From Propionivibrio sp. (GTDB taxonomy: Bacteria; Pseudomonadota; Gammaproteobacteria; Burkholderiales; Rhodocyclaceae): DNA of 5,600 nt. A program made the translations under genes and the position numbers. Below are positions 1 through 5,600 of the stretch, piece after piece. Each line of letters starts with the position of its first letter. Positions within the stretch are counted from its first letter, which is position 1. The notes under the pieces were generated by a model. The model was not told where the DNA came from. It saw only the letters and a list, made by a program, of their open reading frames with translations, and did not search any database. Location: assembly GCA_017990155.1 (NCBI GenBank), contig JAGNOM010000211.1, positions 1-5,600 of the forward strand. Reading direction: 5' to 3'.

Positions 1-6
1 GGTGAC

Positions 7-26
7 AATCGTTCAGAATCGTTCAG
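7..26. repeat. Perfect 10-bp tandem direct repeat over the stop codon of the OppA-like gene
   Basis: The unit AATCGTTCAG occurs twice, back to back and without mismatch (7-16 and 17-26). On the minus strand the unit reads CTGAACGATT. The in-frame stop of the solute-binding protein gene (TGA, 13-15 on the minus strand) lies in the downstream copy. Because the unit is 10 nt, the second copy is read in a shifted frame, and that shift is what brings its TGA into frame. This is seen directly; the biological meaning is unknown. Confidence 0.85.
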
Positions 27-2211
27 TGCGAGCCGTGCCGCGTTCGCGGCGGCGATAGGCGATCACCGCCGGGATGACGACGGCGGCGAGCAGAACGGCA
101 ATCAGCGCCAGCGGCCACAGCACTGGCGCATTCCATTCCTGCCGTCTTTTCTCGCGCTCGGCCACGTCGATACGCTGATATTTCAGCGCGTTGTTTCCAA
201 CGCCCATTGGCTTGCGGTTTTTCAGCCAGGTATGAGCGAGGGTGTAACTCTTCGGGTGGAAGCCGAAAATCCACGGAGCGTCGTGCTGCACGATTCGGTT
301 CATTCGCGCGATGATCGAGGCGCGACGCGGGCCGTTCTTGCCATCGCTTTCCATGTTTTTCATTTCGGCGAATAGTGCGTCGAACTCGGAATTGTCGTAA
401 TTCGAGGCATTCTCGCCGCCAGACGCGACCTTGCCTTCGCGCCCCGAGAGCAGAAAGAAGAAGTTTTCCGGGTCCGGATAATCGGCATTCCAGCCGAAGA
501 AGAAGATTTGTACCGCGCCCTTGCGAATCTTGTCCTGAAACCGGTTGTAGTCGGTCGAGCGAACGACCAACTGGATATCGAGCTTGGCGAACTGTCGCGT
601 CAGCCAATCCAGCGTCGATTTATCCCCCATGCCGCCGGCCGTCGTATCGAGATTGAGCACCAGCGCTTCCCCGGTTTTCCCGTCACGCCCATCCGGCCAG
701 CCCGCGTCGGCCAACAGCTTCTTCGCTGCCTCGATGGGCTTTCGCCGGGCCTGCCCCGCAAGCTTGTCACCGACCCAGTCGTAGACCACGGGGTTGATCG
801 CCGATTCACCCTCGCCATACCCGAAGATCCCCGGCGGTACGGGGCCCATGGCGGGAATACCGCGTCCGTTCATGAAGATCGAAATGAATTCCTCCTGATC
901 AACGGCGATCGACAGGGCTTGACGCAGCTTTCGTGCGCGGTCGGCGCCCACGCCATCCTTGCCACCGACCGTGGCGTCAAGCATGTTAAACCCCATGTAG
1001 AAGATCGAAGCGCGCACGCTGGTGAGCAAGCGGATTCCTCGTTGCTGCATATCGTCAGTCAGCTGAACGTCGCCCCCGGCGCCGAAGCGCACGGCCTGAT
1101 CGAAGCTGTCGGAGGCAATTCCGGAGGCGTCATAGAAGCCCTGCAGAAACTTGTTCCAGTAGGGAATGCTCTCGGTCTCGCGTGAGAACACCACTTTGTC
1201 GATACGCGGCAGCGGCTTGCCGCAATCGTCAAGCAACCCTGCCGCCTTGTCGGTCGCCTCGCCTTCGCAGGGATAGATTTCACCATGAAAGTTCGGATTG
1301 CGTTCGAGTACCAGACGGCGGTTCGGATTATTCTCGGTCAACCGGTATGGCCCCGTACCGACCGGATACCAGTCGAGTGTCAGATTCTTCTCCGCCATCC
1401 CCGGCTGGCTGTAAAAGCGATCGGCCTCACGCGGCACCGGCGCAAAAAAAGGCATCGCCAGCCAATAGGAAAATTGCGGGTACTTTCCGTGCAACGTGAT
1501 GCGATACGTGTAGCGATCAACCCGCACTACGCCCTCAAGCGGAAATCGATCGAGGTCGAGCCAAGTATCCGCGGGTTGCTCCTTGGCAGCCTTCTGCAAG
1601 GCTTCGCCAAGGGTCTTCAAGCCGACAATGCGCTCGGCCATCATCCCGAAAATCGGCGAATGCAGGCGAGGGAGAGCCAGTCGCTTGATCTGGTAGATGT
1701 AATCGTCGGCAACCAGCTCGCGCGTGCCGGTTTGTGCGAAGTCGGCAACAGTGTCGATGCCGCTCAGGGCTCTCCTGTCGAGATTGGCATAAACCGGTTT
1801 GCCCGCTTCATCAACCGCAAAGGCTGGATGCGGCTGGTAGCGGATTCCCGGGCGAATACTGATTTCGTAGACACTCTGCGCGATTGCTTCGGCCGGCGCA
1901 TCGTCCGCCAGCGTTTTGCCTTCGGCATCGAGATAGCGTGGATGCGGCACCGATTTCGCGGTCGCCGGAATCAGCGTGTAGGGGCGCTCAAGATAGTGAT
2001 ATTGCAGCGGCGGTTCGTAAATCTGAGCCGTAAAGACGACTTCATCCTCGCTATAAGACTGCGCCGGATCCAGATGCTTGGGACGTTCGGTAAAGGCGGA
2101 ATAAAGGATGCTCTGCCCACGCTCGCTAGCCGGATAGGGATCGTTCTGCTGATGACCGCACGCGGCGAACAGGAACGGCAGTATCAGGCTGACAAGGCGG
2201 GAAACGAACAT
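13..2211 (-). CDS. Peptide/oligopeptide-type ABC transporter solute-binding protein (SBP family 5, OppA/DppA-like) with a C-terminal membrane anchor
   Basis: A protein of 732 residues that should bind peptides or a similar solute outside the inner membrane and deliver it to an OppBC-type ABC importer. Family-5 landmarks occur in the right order: LDPA at 47-50, IYEPP at 64-68, VGTGPY at 284-289, an ALSIAVD segment ending at D438, AKKLLADAGWPDG at 496-508 and GWNADYPDPENFF at about 573-585. The N-terminus has a short basic and hydrophobic signal ending LFAAC, so C18 could be lipidated, although F at -3 is a weak lipobox residue. Residues 697-719 form a strongly hydrophobic helix followed by a basic tail (RRRER...), which fits a membrane anchor with its end in the cytoplasm. 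The protein is much longer than typical OppA (about 540 residues). I chose ATG at 2211 because the signal peptide starts there. An in-frame GTG at 2235 is possible, with GGAGG 12 nt before it (2248-2252 on the plus strand). The frame stays open upstream to 2448, but that start lies inside the IS. Permease genes may follow beyond the left edge; none is visible. The ligand is not known. Confidence 0.92.
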   Translation of the reverse strand: MFVSRLVSLILPFLFAACGHQQNDPYPASERGQSILYSAFTERPKHLDPAQSYSEDEVVFTAQIYEPPLQYHYLERPYTLIPATAKSVPHPRYLDAEGKTLADDAPAEAIAQSVYEISIRPGIRYQPHPAFAVDEAGKPVYANLDRRALSGIDTVADFAQTGTRELVADDYIYQIKRLALPRLHSPIFGMMAERIVGLKTLGEALQKAAKEQPADTWLDLDRFPLEGVVRVDRYTYRITLHGKYPQFSYWLAMPFFAPVPREADRFYSQPGMAEKNLTLDWYPVGTGPYRLTENNPNRRLVLERNPNFHGEIYPCEGEATDKAAGLLDDCGKPLPRIDKVVFSRETESIPYWNKFLQGFYDASGIASDSFDQAVRFGAGGDVQLTDDMQQRGIRLLTSVRASIFYMGFNMLDATVGGKDGVGADRARKLRQALSIAVDQEEFISIFMNGRGIPAMGPVPPGIFGYGEGESAINPVVYDWVGDKLAGQARRKPIEAAKKLLADAGWPDGRDGKTGEALVLNLDTTAGGMGDKSTLDWLTRQFAKLDIQLVVRSTDYNRFQDKIRKGAVQIFFFGWNADYPDPENFFFLLSGREGKVASGGENASNYDNSEFDALFAEMKNMESDGKNGPRRASIIARMNRIVQHDAPWIFGFHPKSYTLAHTWLKNRKPMGVGNNALKYQRIDVAEREKRRQEWNAPVLWPLALIAVLLAAVVIPAVIAYRRRERGTARTERF

Positions 2212-2267
2212 GGCCCGAAGTGTAGCGCGAAGCACTGGATTTTGACGCCTCCATGGATGCCCATAGT
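2212..2267 (-). promoter_or_regulatory. Remaining 5' flank of the OppA-like gene, cut off by the IS
   Basis: Only 56 bp separate the chosen ATG from the left end of the IS. Read on the minus strand, there is a GGAGG (2248-2252) but it lies 36 nt from that ATG and 12 nt from an alternative in-frame GTG at 2235. The bases directly before the ATG (CTTCGGGCC) are a poor ribosome-binding site. I see no good -35/-10 pair in the remnant, so the native promoter may have been separated from the gene by the insertion, or the gene may now depend on transcription leaving the IS. Both are inferences. Confidence 0.45.
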
Positions 2268-2289
2268 CAGGGCCGGAGCATGAAAATTC
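2268..2289 (+). repeat. Left terminal inverted repeat of the ISAs1-family element (IRL)
   Basis: It begins CAGGGCCGGAGCAT and matches the reverse complement of 3505-3526 at 20 of 22 positions; mismatches are at positions 15 and 19. Identity stops at the next base outward and falls away inward, which fixes the outer boundary. This is the transposase-binding end upstream of the transposase gene. Confidence 0.93.
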
Positions 2290-2367
2290 GTTGACGATCA
2301 TAGGGTTATGACGTGGGGTTGTGGACTCTGCTGAGATCGGGTCTACTCTCGTCTTTTGGGGCGAGCC

Positions 2368-3513
2368 ATGAAAGAAGCAGGAATAGCTGGACTGATCGAG
2401 CGGTTTGCGGACTTGCCGGATCCGCGGGTGGAAGGGCGAACGGATCATGACCTGCTGGATATCGTGGTGTTGGCGCTGTGCGCAGTGATGTCCGGAGCGG
2501 AAGGCTGGGACGACATCGAGGACTGGGGTCGGGAGCGCGCAGCGTGGTTACGGCGCTACCTGCGACTGCGCAACGGGATTCCTGGTCACGACACGATCCG
2601 GCGGGTATTTGAAGCGATCTCGCCGCTGGCGCTGGAAGAGCGCTTTGAAGACTGGATGAGCGCCACCTGTCCAGCGGTGAAGGGGCGGGTAATCGCCATC
2701 GACGGCAAAGCCTTGCGCGGGTCGGGTCGGTCCGAGCGCGGCTTGCGGGCGTTGCATCAGGTATCGGCCTACGCGGCGGAATACGGCCTGACGCTCGGCC
2801 AACGCACGTGTGAAGCGAAATCGAACGAGATCACGGCGATCAAGGAATTGCTGCCGTCACTGGCCCTCGAAGGCGCCATCGTCACGATCGATGCCATGGG
2901 CTGTCAGACGGCCATTGCCGAGCAGATCACCACGGGCGGTGGCGACTACGTGCTGGCGGTGAAGGACAACCAGCCCCAATTGGCCGCCGCCCTGCGCGAC
3001 TTCTTCTCGACCTTGAACGCGCCGGGGCATTGCCGGCGACAGGTTTCGCTGCACGAGACCCTGGACAAGGGCCACGGCCGAATCGAGACACGTCGTTGCA
3101 CCGCCGTCGGCGAACTGGTCTGGCTCGAACTGCTGGGCCTGAAGGCCCGCTGGTCGAACCTTGCCTCGGTCGCCTGCATCGAATCGAGGCGAGAGATCGC
3201 CGGTCGGGTCGAAACCGAGAAACGCTACGTGATCTCTTCGCTCCCCGCCGACAGCCACCGCATCCTGCATGCCGTGCGCACCCATTGGGGTATCGAGAAC
3301 GGCCTGCATTGGTGCCTTGACGTCACCTTTGGCGAGGACGCGAGCCTGATCCGCTTGCGCAATGCCGCCCAGAACTTCTCCTTCCTGCGCCGCCTGGCCT
3401 TGAATCTCTTTCGCGCCGACAAATCCCGTTCCATCAGTCTGCCCAGAAAACTCAAGACCGCCGCCTATAACCCCGCCTACTTGGCTACCGCTTTGCAACT
3501 ACGGGAAATTTGA
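2368..3513 (+). CDS. ISAs1-family transposase (DDE type), intact
   Basis: A 381-residue DDE transposase that should cut and join the ends of the surrounding element. The N-terminal part (about 8-95) resembles the DDE_Tnp_1-associated domain typical of this family, with DLPDPRVEGRTDHDLLDIV near the start. The catalytic RNase-H-like domain follows. Candidate catalytic residues are D112 in AIDGKALRGS, D175 in TIDAMGCQ and E310 in HWGIENGLHW, the last followed by the family signature LDVTFGEDAS. All are in their expected contexts, and there is no frameshift or internal stop. I chose ATG at 2368; a TTG four codons upstream (2356) is an alternative, and neither has a strong Shine-Dalgarno. The TGA stop (3511-3513) lies inside the right inverted repeat. 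Relatives include the E. coli H-repeat-associated proteins. Confidence 0.95.
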   Translation: MKEAGIAGLIERFADLPDPRVEGRTDHDLLDIVVLALCAVMSGAEGWDDIEDWGRERAAWLRRYLRLRNGIPGHDTIRRVFEAISPLALEERFEDWMSATCPAVKGRVIAIDGKALRGSGRSERGLRALHQVSAYAAEYGLTLGQRTCEAKSNEITAIKELLPSLALEGAIVTIDAMGCQTAIAEQITTGGGDYVLAVKDNQPQLAAALRDFFSTLNAPGHCRRQVSLHETLDKGHGRIETRRCTAVGELVWLELLGLKARWSNLASVACIESRREIAGRVETEKRYVISSLPADSHRILHAVRTHWGIENGLHWCLDVTFGEDASLIRLRNAAQNFSFLRRLALNLFRADKSRSISLPRKLKTAAYNPAYLATALQLREI

Positions 3514-3526
3514 TGCTCCGGCCCTG
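3505..3526 (-). repeat. Right terminal inverted repeat of the ISAs1-family element (IRR)
   Basis: It is the reverse complement of the left end at 20 of 22 positions and ends in CCCTG at 3526. The transposase stop codon falls within it, so the coding sequence runs into the element's terminus. The next six bases outside it are TTGACA. Confidence 0.93.
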
Positions 3527-3588
3527 TTGACAATACCCATAGCCCGCATCAGACTGCTGTAAAAATATGAGGAATAGGAGTTGGGACG
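3527..3588 (+). promoter_or_regulatory. Leader of the ribose-BP-like gene, directly abutting the IS, with ribosome-binding site
   Basis: This 62-bp stretch joins the IS to the ATG at 3589. A clear Shine-Dalgarno, TAGGAG (3575-3580), lies 8 nt before the ATG and supports that start. A perfect -35-like TTGACA (3527-3532) sits exactly at the IS junction. With a 17-nt spacer the -10 position is CAGACT (3550-3555), only 3 of 6 to consensus. A TGCTGTAAA stretch (3555-3563) resembles an extended -10 but lies too far from that -35. The ribosome-binding site is well supported and the promoter is speculative. Confidence 0.55.
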
Positions 3589-4560
3589 ATGAAAAGGCTT
3601 TTCCTTATTTTTCTCGCATGCGTTGCTTTGTCGGCTTCTTCGTCCGCTTCTCTGGCGGCTTCCCCGGCCGTTTCTCCGAACAAAAATCTGAATGTTGTAT
3701 TCATCCCAAAATCCAGCGATCAGGATTATTGGGTGTTCATGCGCGACGGCGTTGACAAGGGCATTCGCGAGGCTGGAAACGTCTCGCTCACATGGCGTGG
3801 GCCCTCGTACAACGACGATACCGACTCGCAAATCAACATCCTGCGGGCATACACGCGGCCAGGAATCGACGCCATCATTATTGCGCCGACAGATCGTGCT
3901 CGATTGCTGGAGCCGGTAAAGAAGGCGGCGGCTCTGGGGATAAAAATCATCGTCGTTGATTCTGCGGTAGACGGTAACGCCCATCAGAACTTCATCACAA
4001 CGGACAACTATGTTGCAGGCGCCCTCGCCGCGAAACACATGTCCGACTTATTGAATGCGCAGGGGAACGTGGTGGTTTTTCGAACGGTGGAGGGAAGTGC
4101 GTCCACCGATGACCGCGCCAGGGGATTCGTCGACTATCTCAAGAAAACATCACCCAAGATGGTGATCGTTGCCGACAGCTATGGCGGTGGTTCGCGAGGG
4201 AAAGCGCTTCATAGCGCTGCCAAACTTCTTGAATCAACGCCCGATATTGACGGGATTTTTGCCGTCAATGAATCGTCGATCGATGGAATGCTGCGCGCAT
4301 TGCGTACCGCAGGTCGTGCGGGAAAAATCAAGCTCATTGGCTTTGACTCGACGGATTTCCTTATCGAAGGCATGGAGAAACGGGAGGTCAACGGCCTCGT
4401 CGTACAAAATCCCAGACAGATGGGCTATCTCGCAATCAAGGCGGCTATTGCAGCAATAAATAACGCATCTGGTGCAGAAAAAAACCTCTTTACCGAAGCC
4501 ACGATGGTAACGCCGGAAAACTATCGGGATCGGGAAATCAAGGCATTGCTTGTTCCGTAG
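3589..4560 (+). CDS. Periplasmic sugar-binding protein, type I fold (ribose-binding protein-like, Peripla_BP_4)
   Basis: A 323-residue exported protein with a signal peptide (KR, a hydrophobic core, cleavage probably after A23 or A24), followed by a two-lobed type I periplasmic binding domain over about residues 34-310. My manual alignment to E. coli RbsB keeps many ribose-contact positions: Y47 and W48 for the stacking F15/F16, D124 for D89, R176 for R141, N227 for N190, D253 for D215 and Q273 for Q235. Three positions differ: N13 becomes Q45, N64 becomes A99 and R90 becomes S125. The pocket therefore looks sugar-like, but the ligand may not be ribose. The start is set by TAGGAG 8 nt before the ATG. 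No permease or ATPase gene follows; the next gene is a membrane sensor on the same strand, 92 bp later. That context favours a sensory role over uptake (inference), though a transporter elsewhere in the genome cannot be excluded. The early part of the gene looks less GC-rich than the IS and the OppA-like gene. Confidence 0.92.
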   Translation: MKRLFLIFLACVALSASSSASLAASPAVSPNKNLNVVFIPKSSDQDYWVFMRDGVDKGIREAGNVSLTWRGPSYNDDTDSQINILRAYTRPGIDAIIIAPTDRARLLEPVKKAAALGIKIIVVDSAVDGNAHQNFITTDNYVAGALAAKHMSDLLNAQGNVVVFRTVEGSASTDDRARGFVDYLKKTSPKMVIVADSYGGGSRGKALHSAAKLLESTPDIDGIFAVNESSIDGMLRALRTAGRAGKIKLIGFDSTDFLIEGMEKREVNGLVVQNPRQMGYLAIKAAIAAINNASGAEKNLFTEATMVTPENYRDREIKALLVP

Positions 4561-4652
4561 GTTACTTGTGCAGCGCCAGGCCAACGCATCCGAAAGGTTT
4601 GCAGCAATGAGCCCCACCAGAGGAAAGACCAACTCGCATCCTGACGGCATTC
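4561..4652 (+). promoter_or_regulatory. Gap between the binding-protein and sensor genes, with a possible 17-codon leader ORF
   Basis: This 92-bp gap shows no clear hairpin-plus-T terminator, so read-through from the binding-protein gene into the sensor gene is plausible. An in-frame stop at 4608-4610 limits how far the sensor gene can extend upstream. A short ORF runs from ATG 4607 to TAA 4660 (17 codons) and overlaps the sensor start by 8 nt. It has AAAGG (4593-4597) 9 nt before its ATG. The sensor's own ATG has only a weak GACGG (4643-4647) before it. Coupled translation is possible but unproven. Confidence 0.35.
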
Positions 4653-5600
4653 ATGCTTAAGCACCTCTCTGCCTTCGTCAAAAGCCAACGGTTTAGCGGA
4701 TTTCGCGCTGGCATCCTGATCGCCATGTGTGTGGGACTCATTTTGCCGGCACTCATCGGCGGAAAGATCTTTGCGGACCTGCGCCTGAATCAAGTCAATC
4801 AAGAGATGGACCGGCATCTCGAAGGAATAACCAAACTCCTCGCCAATAGTCTGGCCAATCCAGCCTGGAATTACGACTTGAACACGACAAAGGCGATTGC
4901 CGAGGCTTCCCTGCTCGACCCGCAAGTCGTGCGCATCACAATCACGATCGGCGATCCCTCGCAACCGCCTTTTGTGAACATCGAGCAACCTGAGCGGCGA
5001 CTTGGCAAACAACGTGTCAAACGAGAAAGGCTGGCCCTGGCCAAAGATGAGGTCGGCTTTGTCGAGCTGGAAATGGACGATGGCCCGATGAATCGGGGAT
5101 TTCAACAGGACCGGCAAGCGTATTTTCTGCTCCTGCTGGGGCAATTCCTCCTTGCTTTCGCGCTGATCCTGACGGCCATACGCTTTTGGGTGCTGAAGCC
5201 GCTCGCTCGCCTGACCGGTTTTTCCAGCCGGATCGCCAACGGCGATCTCGAACATGCCATCGATTGGCAGCAATCCGACGAGATAGGACAGCTAGCACAA
5301 CAACTGGATCAGATGCGCAACAGCCTGTGCTCATCGTTCGCCGAACAGCGGGCCATTTTGAGCAATATTCAGGTTGGCGTGATTTTTGAGCGCGACAACA
5401 CGATTCAACTCGCCAACCGGCACGCCGAACAAATATTCGGTTACGCCCCCGACGAAATGCGGGGTTGCTCGACACGGATCATCTATCCGTCGGATGAACA
5501 ATATCTGGCCACTCGCGAGCGCGTCTATTTAGCGATTGCCACACCGGATGGCCGCTACGAGGAAGAACTGTGCATGCAACATCGATCCGGCCATACATTC
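4653..5600 (+). CDS. Membrane sensor protein with periplasmic domain, HAMP and PAS domains (3' end outside the window)
   Basis: Residues 1-316 of an inner-membrane signal transducer, open to the right edge. A first membrane helix spans about 19-37. A periplasmic loop of about 115 residues follows, containing NPAWNYD and a DPQVVRITI segment, a pattern common in sensor loops. The second membrane helix is about 157-180. A HAMP domain (about 181-228) has the conserved P183 and DEIG at 209-212. A PAS domain begins near 233 (AILSNIQVGVIFERDNTI, then the NRHAEQIFGY segment) and is cut by the window edge. The output domain is not seen: it could be a histidine kinase, possibly hybrid, or a GGDEF/EAL cyclic-di-GMP enzyme. 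ATG 4653 is the first start after an in-frame stop at 4608; its Shine-Dalgarno is weak. The upstream binding protein is the likely ligand-presenting partner (inference from order and strand). Confidence 0.9.
   Translation, partial: MLKHLSAFVKSQRFSGFRAGILIAMCVGLILPALIGGKIFADLRLNQVNQEMDRHLEGITKLLANSLANPAWNYDLNTTKAIAEASLLDPQVVRITITIGDPSQPPFVNIEQPERRLGKQRVKRERLALAKDEVGFVELEMDDGPMNRGFQQDRQAYFLLLLGQFLLAFALILTAIRFWVLKPLARLTGFSSRIANGDLEHAIDWQQSDEIGQLAQQLDQMRNSLCSSFAEQRAILSNIQVGVIFERDNTIQLANRHAEQIFGYAPDEMRGCSTRIIYPSDEQYLATRERVYLAIATPDGRYEEELCMQHRSGHTF

Larger units (their letters stand above)
2268..3526 (+). mobile_element. Complete ISAs1-family insertion sequence, 1259 bp
   Basis: The element is bounded by inverted repeats that agree at 20 of 22 positions, the outer 14 (CAGGGCCGGAGCAT) being perfect. 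It contains a single full-length ISAs1-type transposase gene that fills nearly all of it. The size fits this family (roughly 1.2-1.35 kb), as does the single-ORF layout. The bases immediately outside the two ends (CCCATAGT on the left, TTGACAAT on the right) are not direct repeats, although this family normally makes target duplications of about 8-10 bp. The missing duplication may mean an old insertion with eroded flanks, or recombination between two copies. The IS lies between two divergently oriented solute-binding protein genes. Confidence 0.94.

Noticed and set aside
508..1185. A 225-codon open frame on the plus strand opposite the OppA-like gene
   Set aside because: Antisense shadow with no domain or supporting ribosome-binding site.
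1285..2283. A 332-codon open frame on the plus strand opposite the OppA-like gene
   Set aside because: It is antisense to a gene with clear family motifs, has no recognisable domain and ends inside the IS terminus. It is a by-product of GC-rich codon use.
2291..2312. TTGACG (2291-2296) and TTATGAC (2306-2312) as a promoter for the transposase
   Set aside because: The spacing between the two boxes is only about 9 nt, far too short, and no better pairing was found nearby.
2212..2448. A 79-codon N-terminal extension of the OppA-like frame, starting at 2448 on the minus strand
   Set aside because: The extension runs through the IS end and part of the transposase gene on the opposite strand. The true N-terminus is marked by the signal peptide starting at 2211.
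2857..3498. A 213-codon open frame on the minus strand opposite the transposase gene
   Set aside because: Antisense shadow of a strongly supported transposase. Its sequence is low in recognisable features.
3550..3559. CAG-ACTG-CTG as an operator-like palindrome before the ribose-BP-like gene
   Set aside because: The arms are only 3 bp long, which is expected by chance.
3499..4038. A 179-codon minus-strand frame across the IS right end and the ribose-BP-like gene
   Set aside because: It spans the IS boundary and lies antisense to a well-supported gene. It has no recognisable domain.
4521..5273. A 250-codon open frame on the minus strand across the binding-protein end and the sensor gene
   Set aside because: It overlaps two supported genes antisense, and the plus frame has clear membrane helices, HAMP and PAS features.

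Overview
The window looks like chromosomal DNA of a Gram-negative bacterium, most likely a betaproteobacterium of the Rhodocyclales/Azoarcus kind. That taxon is a guess from protein style and codon use. The Gram-negative call is better supported: there are two exported solute-binding proteins and an inner-membrane sensor of the TM-periplasmic loop-TM-HAMP-PAS type.

Layout. Positions 13-2211 (minus strand) hold an OppA/DppA-type solute-binding protein (SBP family 5). It is unusually long, with a lipoprotein-like signal at its N-terminus and a predicted membrane helix plus basic tail at its C-terminus. A perfect 10-bp tandem duplication (7-26) overlaps its stop codon. Positions 2268-3526 are a complete ISAs1-family insertion sequence with 22-bp inverted ends (20/22 matching) and one intact DDE transposase (2368-3513, plus). 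Positions 3589-4560 (plus) encode a ribose-binding-protein-like type I periplasmic binding protein. Positions 4653-5600 (plus) are the first 316 codons of a membrane sensor protein that runs off the right edge, so its output domain is not visible.

How the parts relate. Without the IS, the OppA-like gene and the ribose-BP-like gene would be divergent neighbours with about 118 bp between their start codons. The IS sits in that short gap, 56 bp from one start and 62 bp from the other, so it probably affects expression of both. No matching target-site duplication is found directly at its ends.

The ribose-BP-like gene is followed, 92 bp later and on the same strand, by the sensor gene, with no transporter permease or ATPase gene between them. 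This suggests a signalling pair: the binding protein captures a sugar-like ligand and presents it to the sensor's periplasmic loop, in the manner of LuxP-LuxQ or TorT-TorS. This pairing is the most interesting biology in the window. It is an inference from gene order and domain content, not proof. I see no RNA genes, CRISPR arrays or convincing intrinsic terminators.
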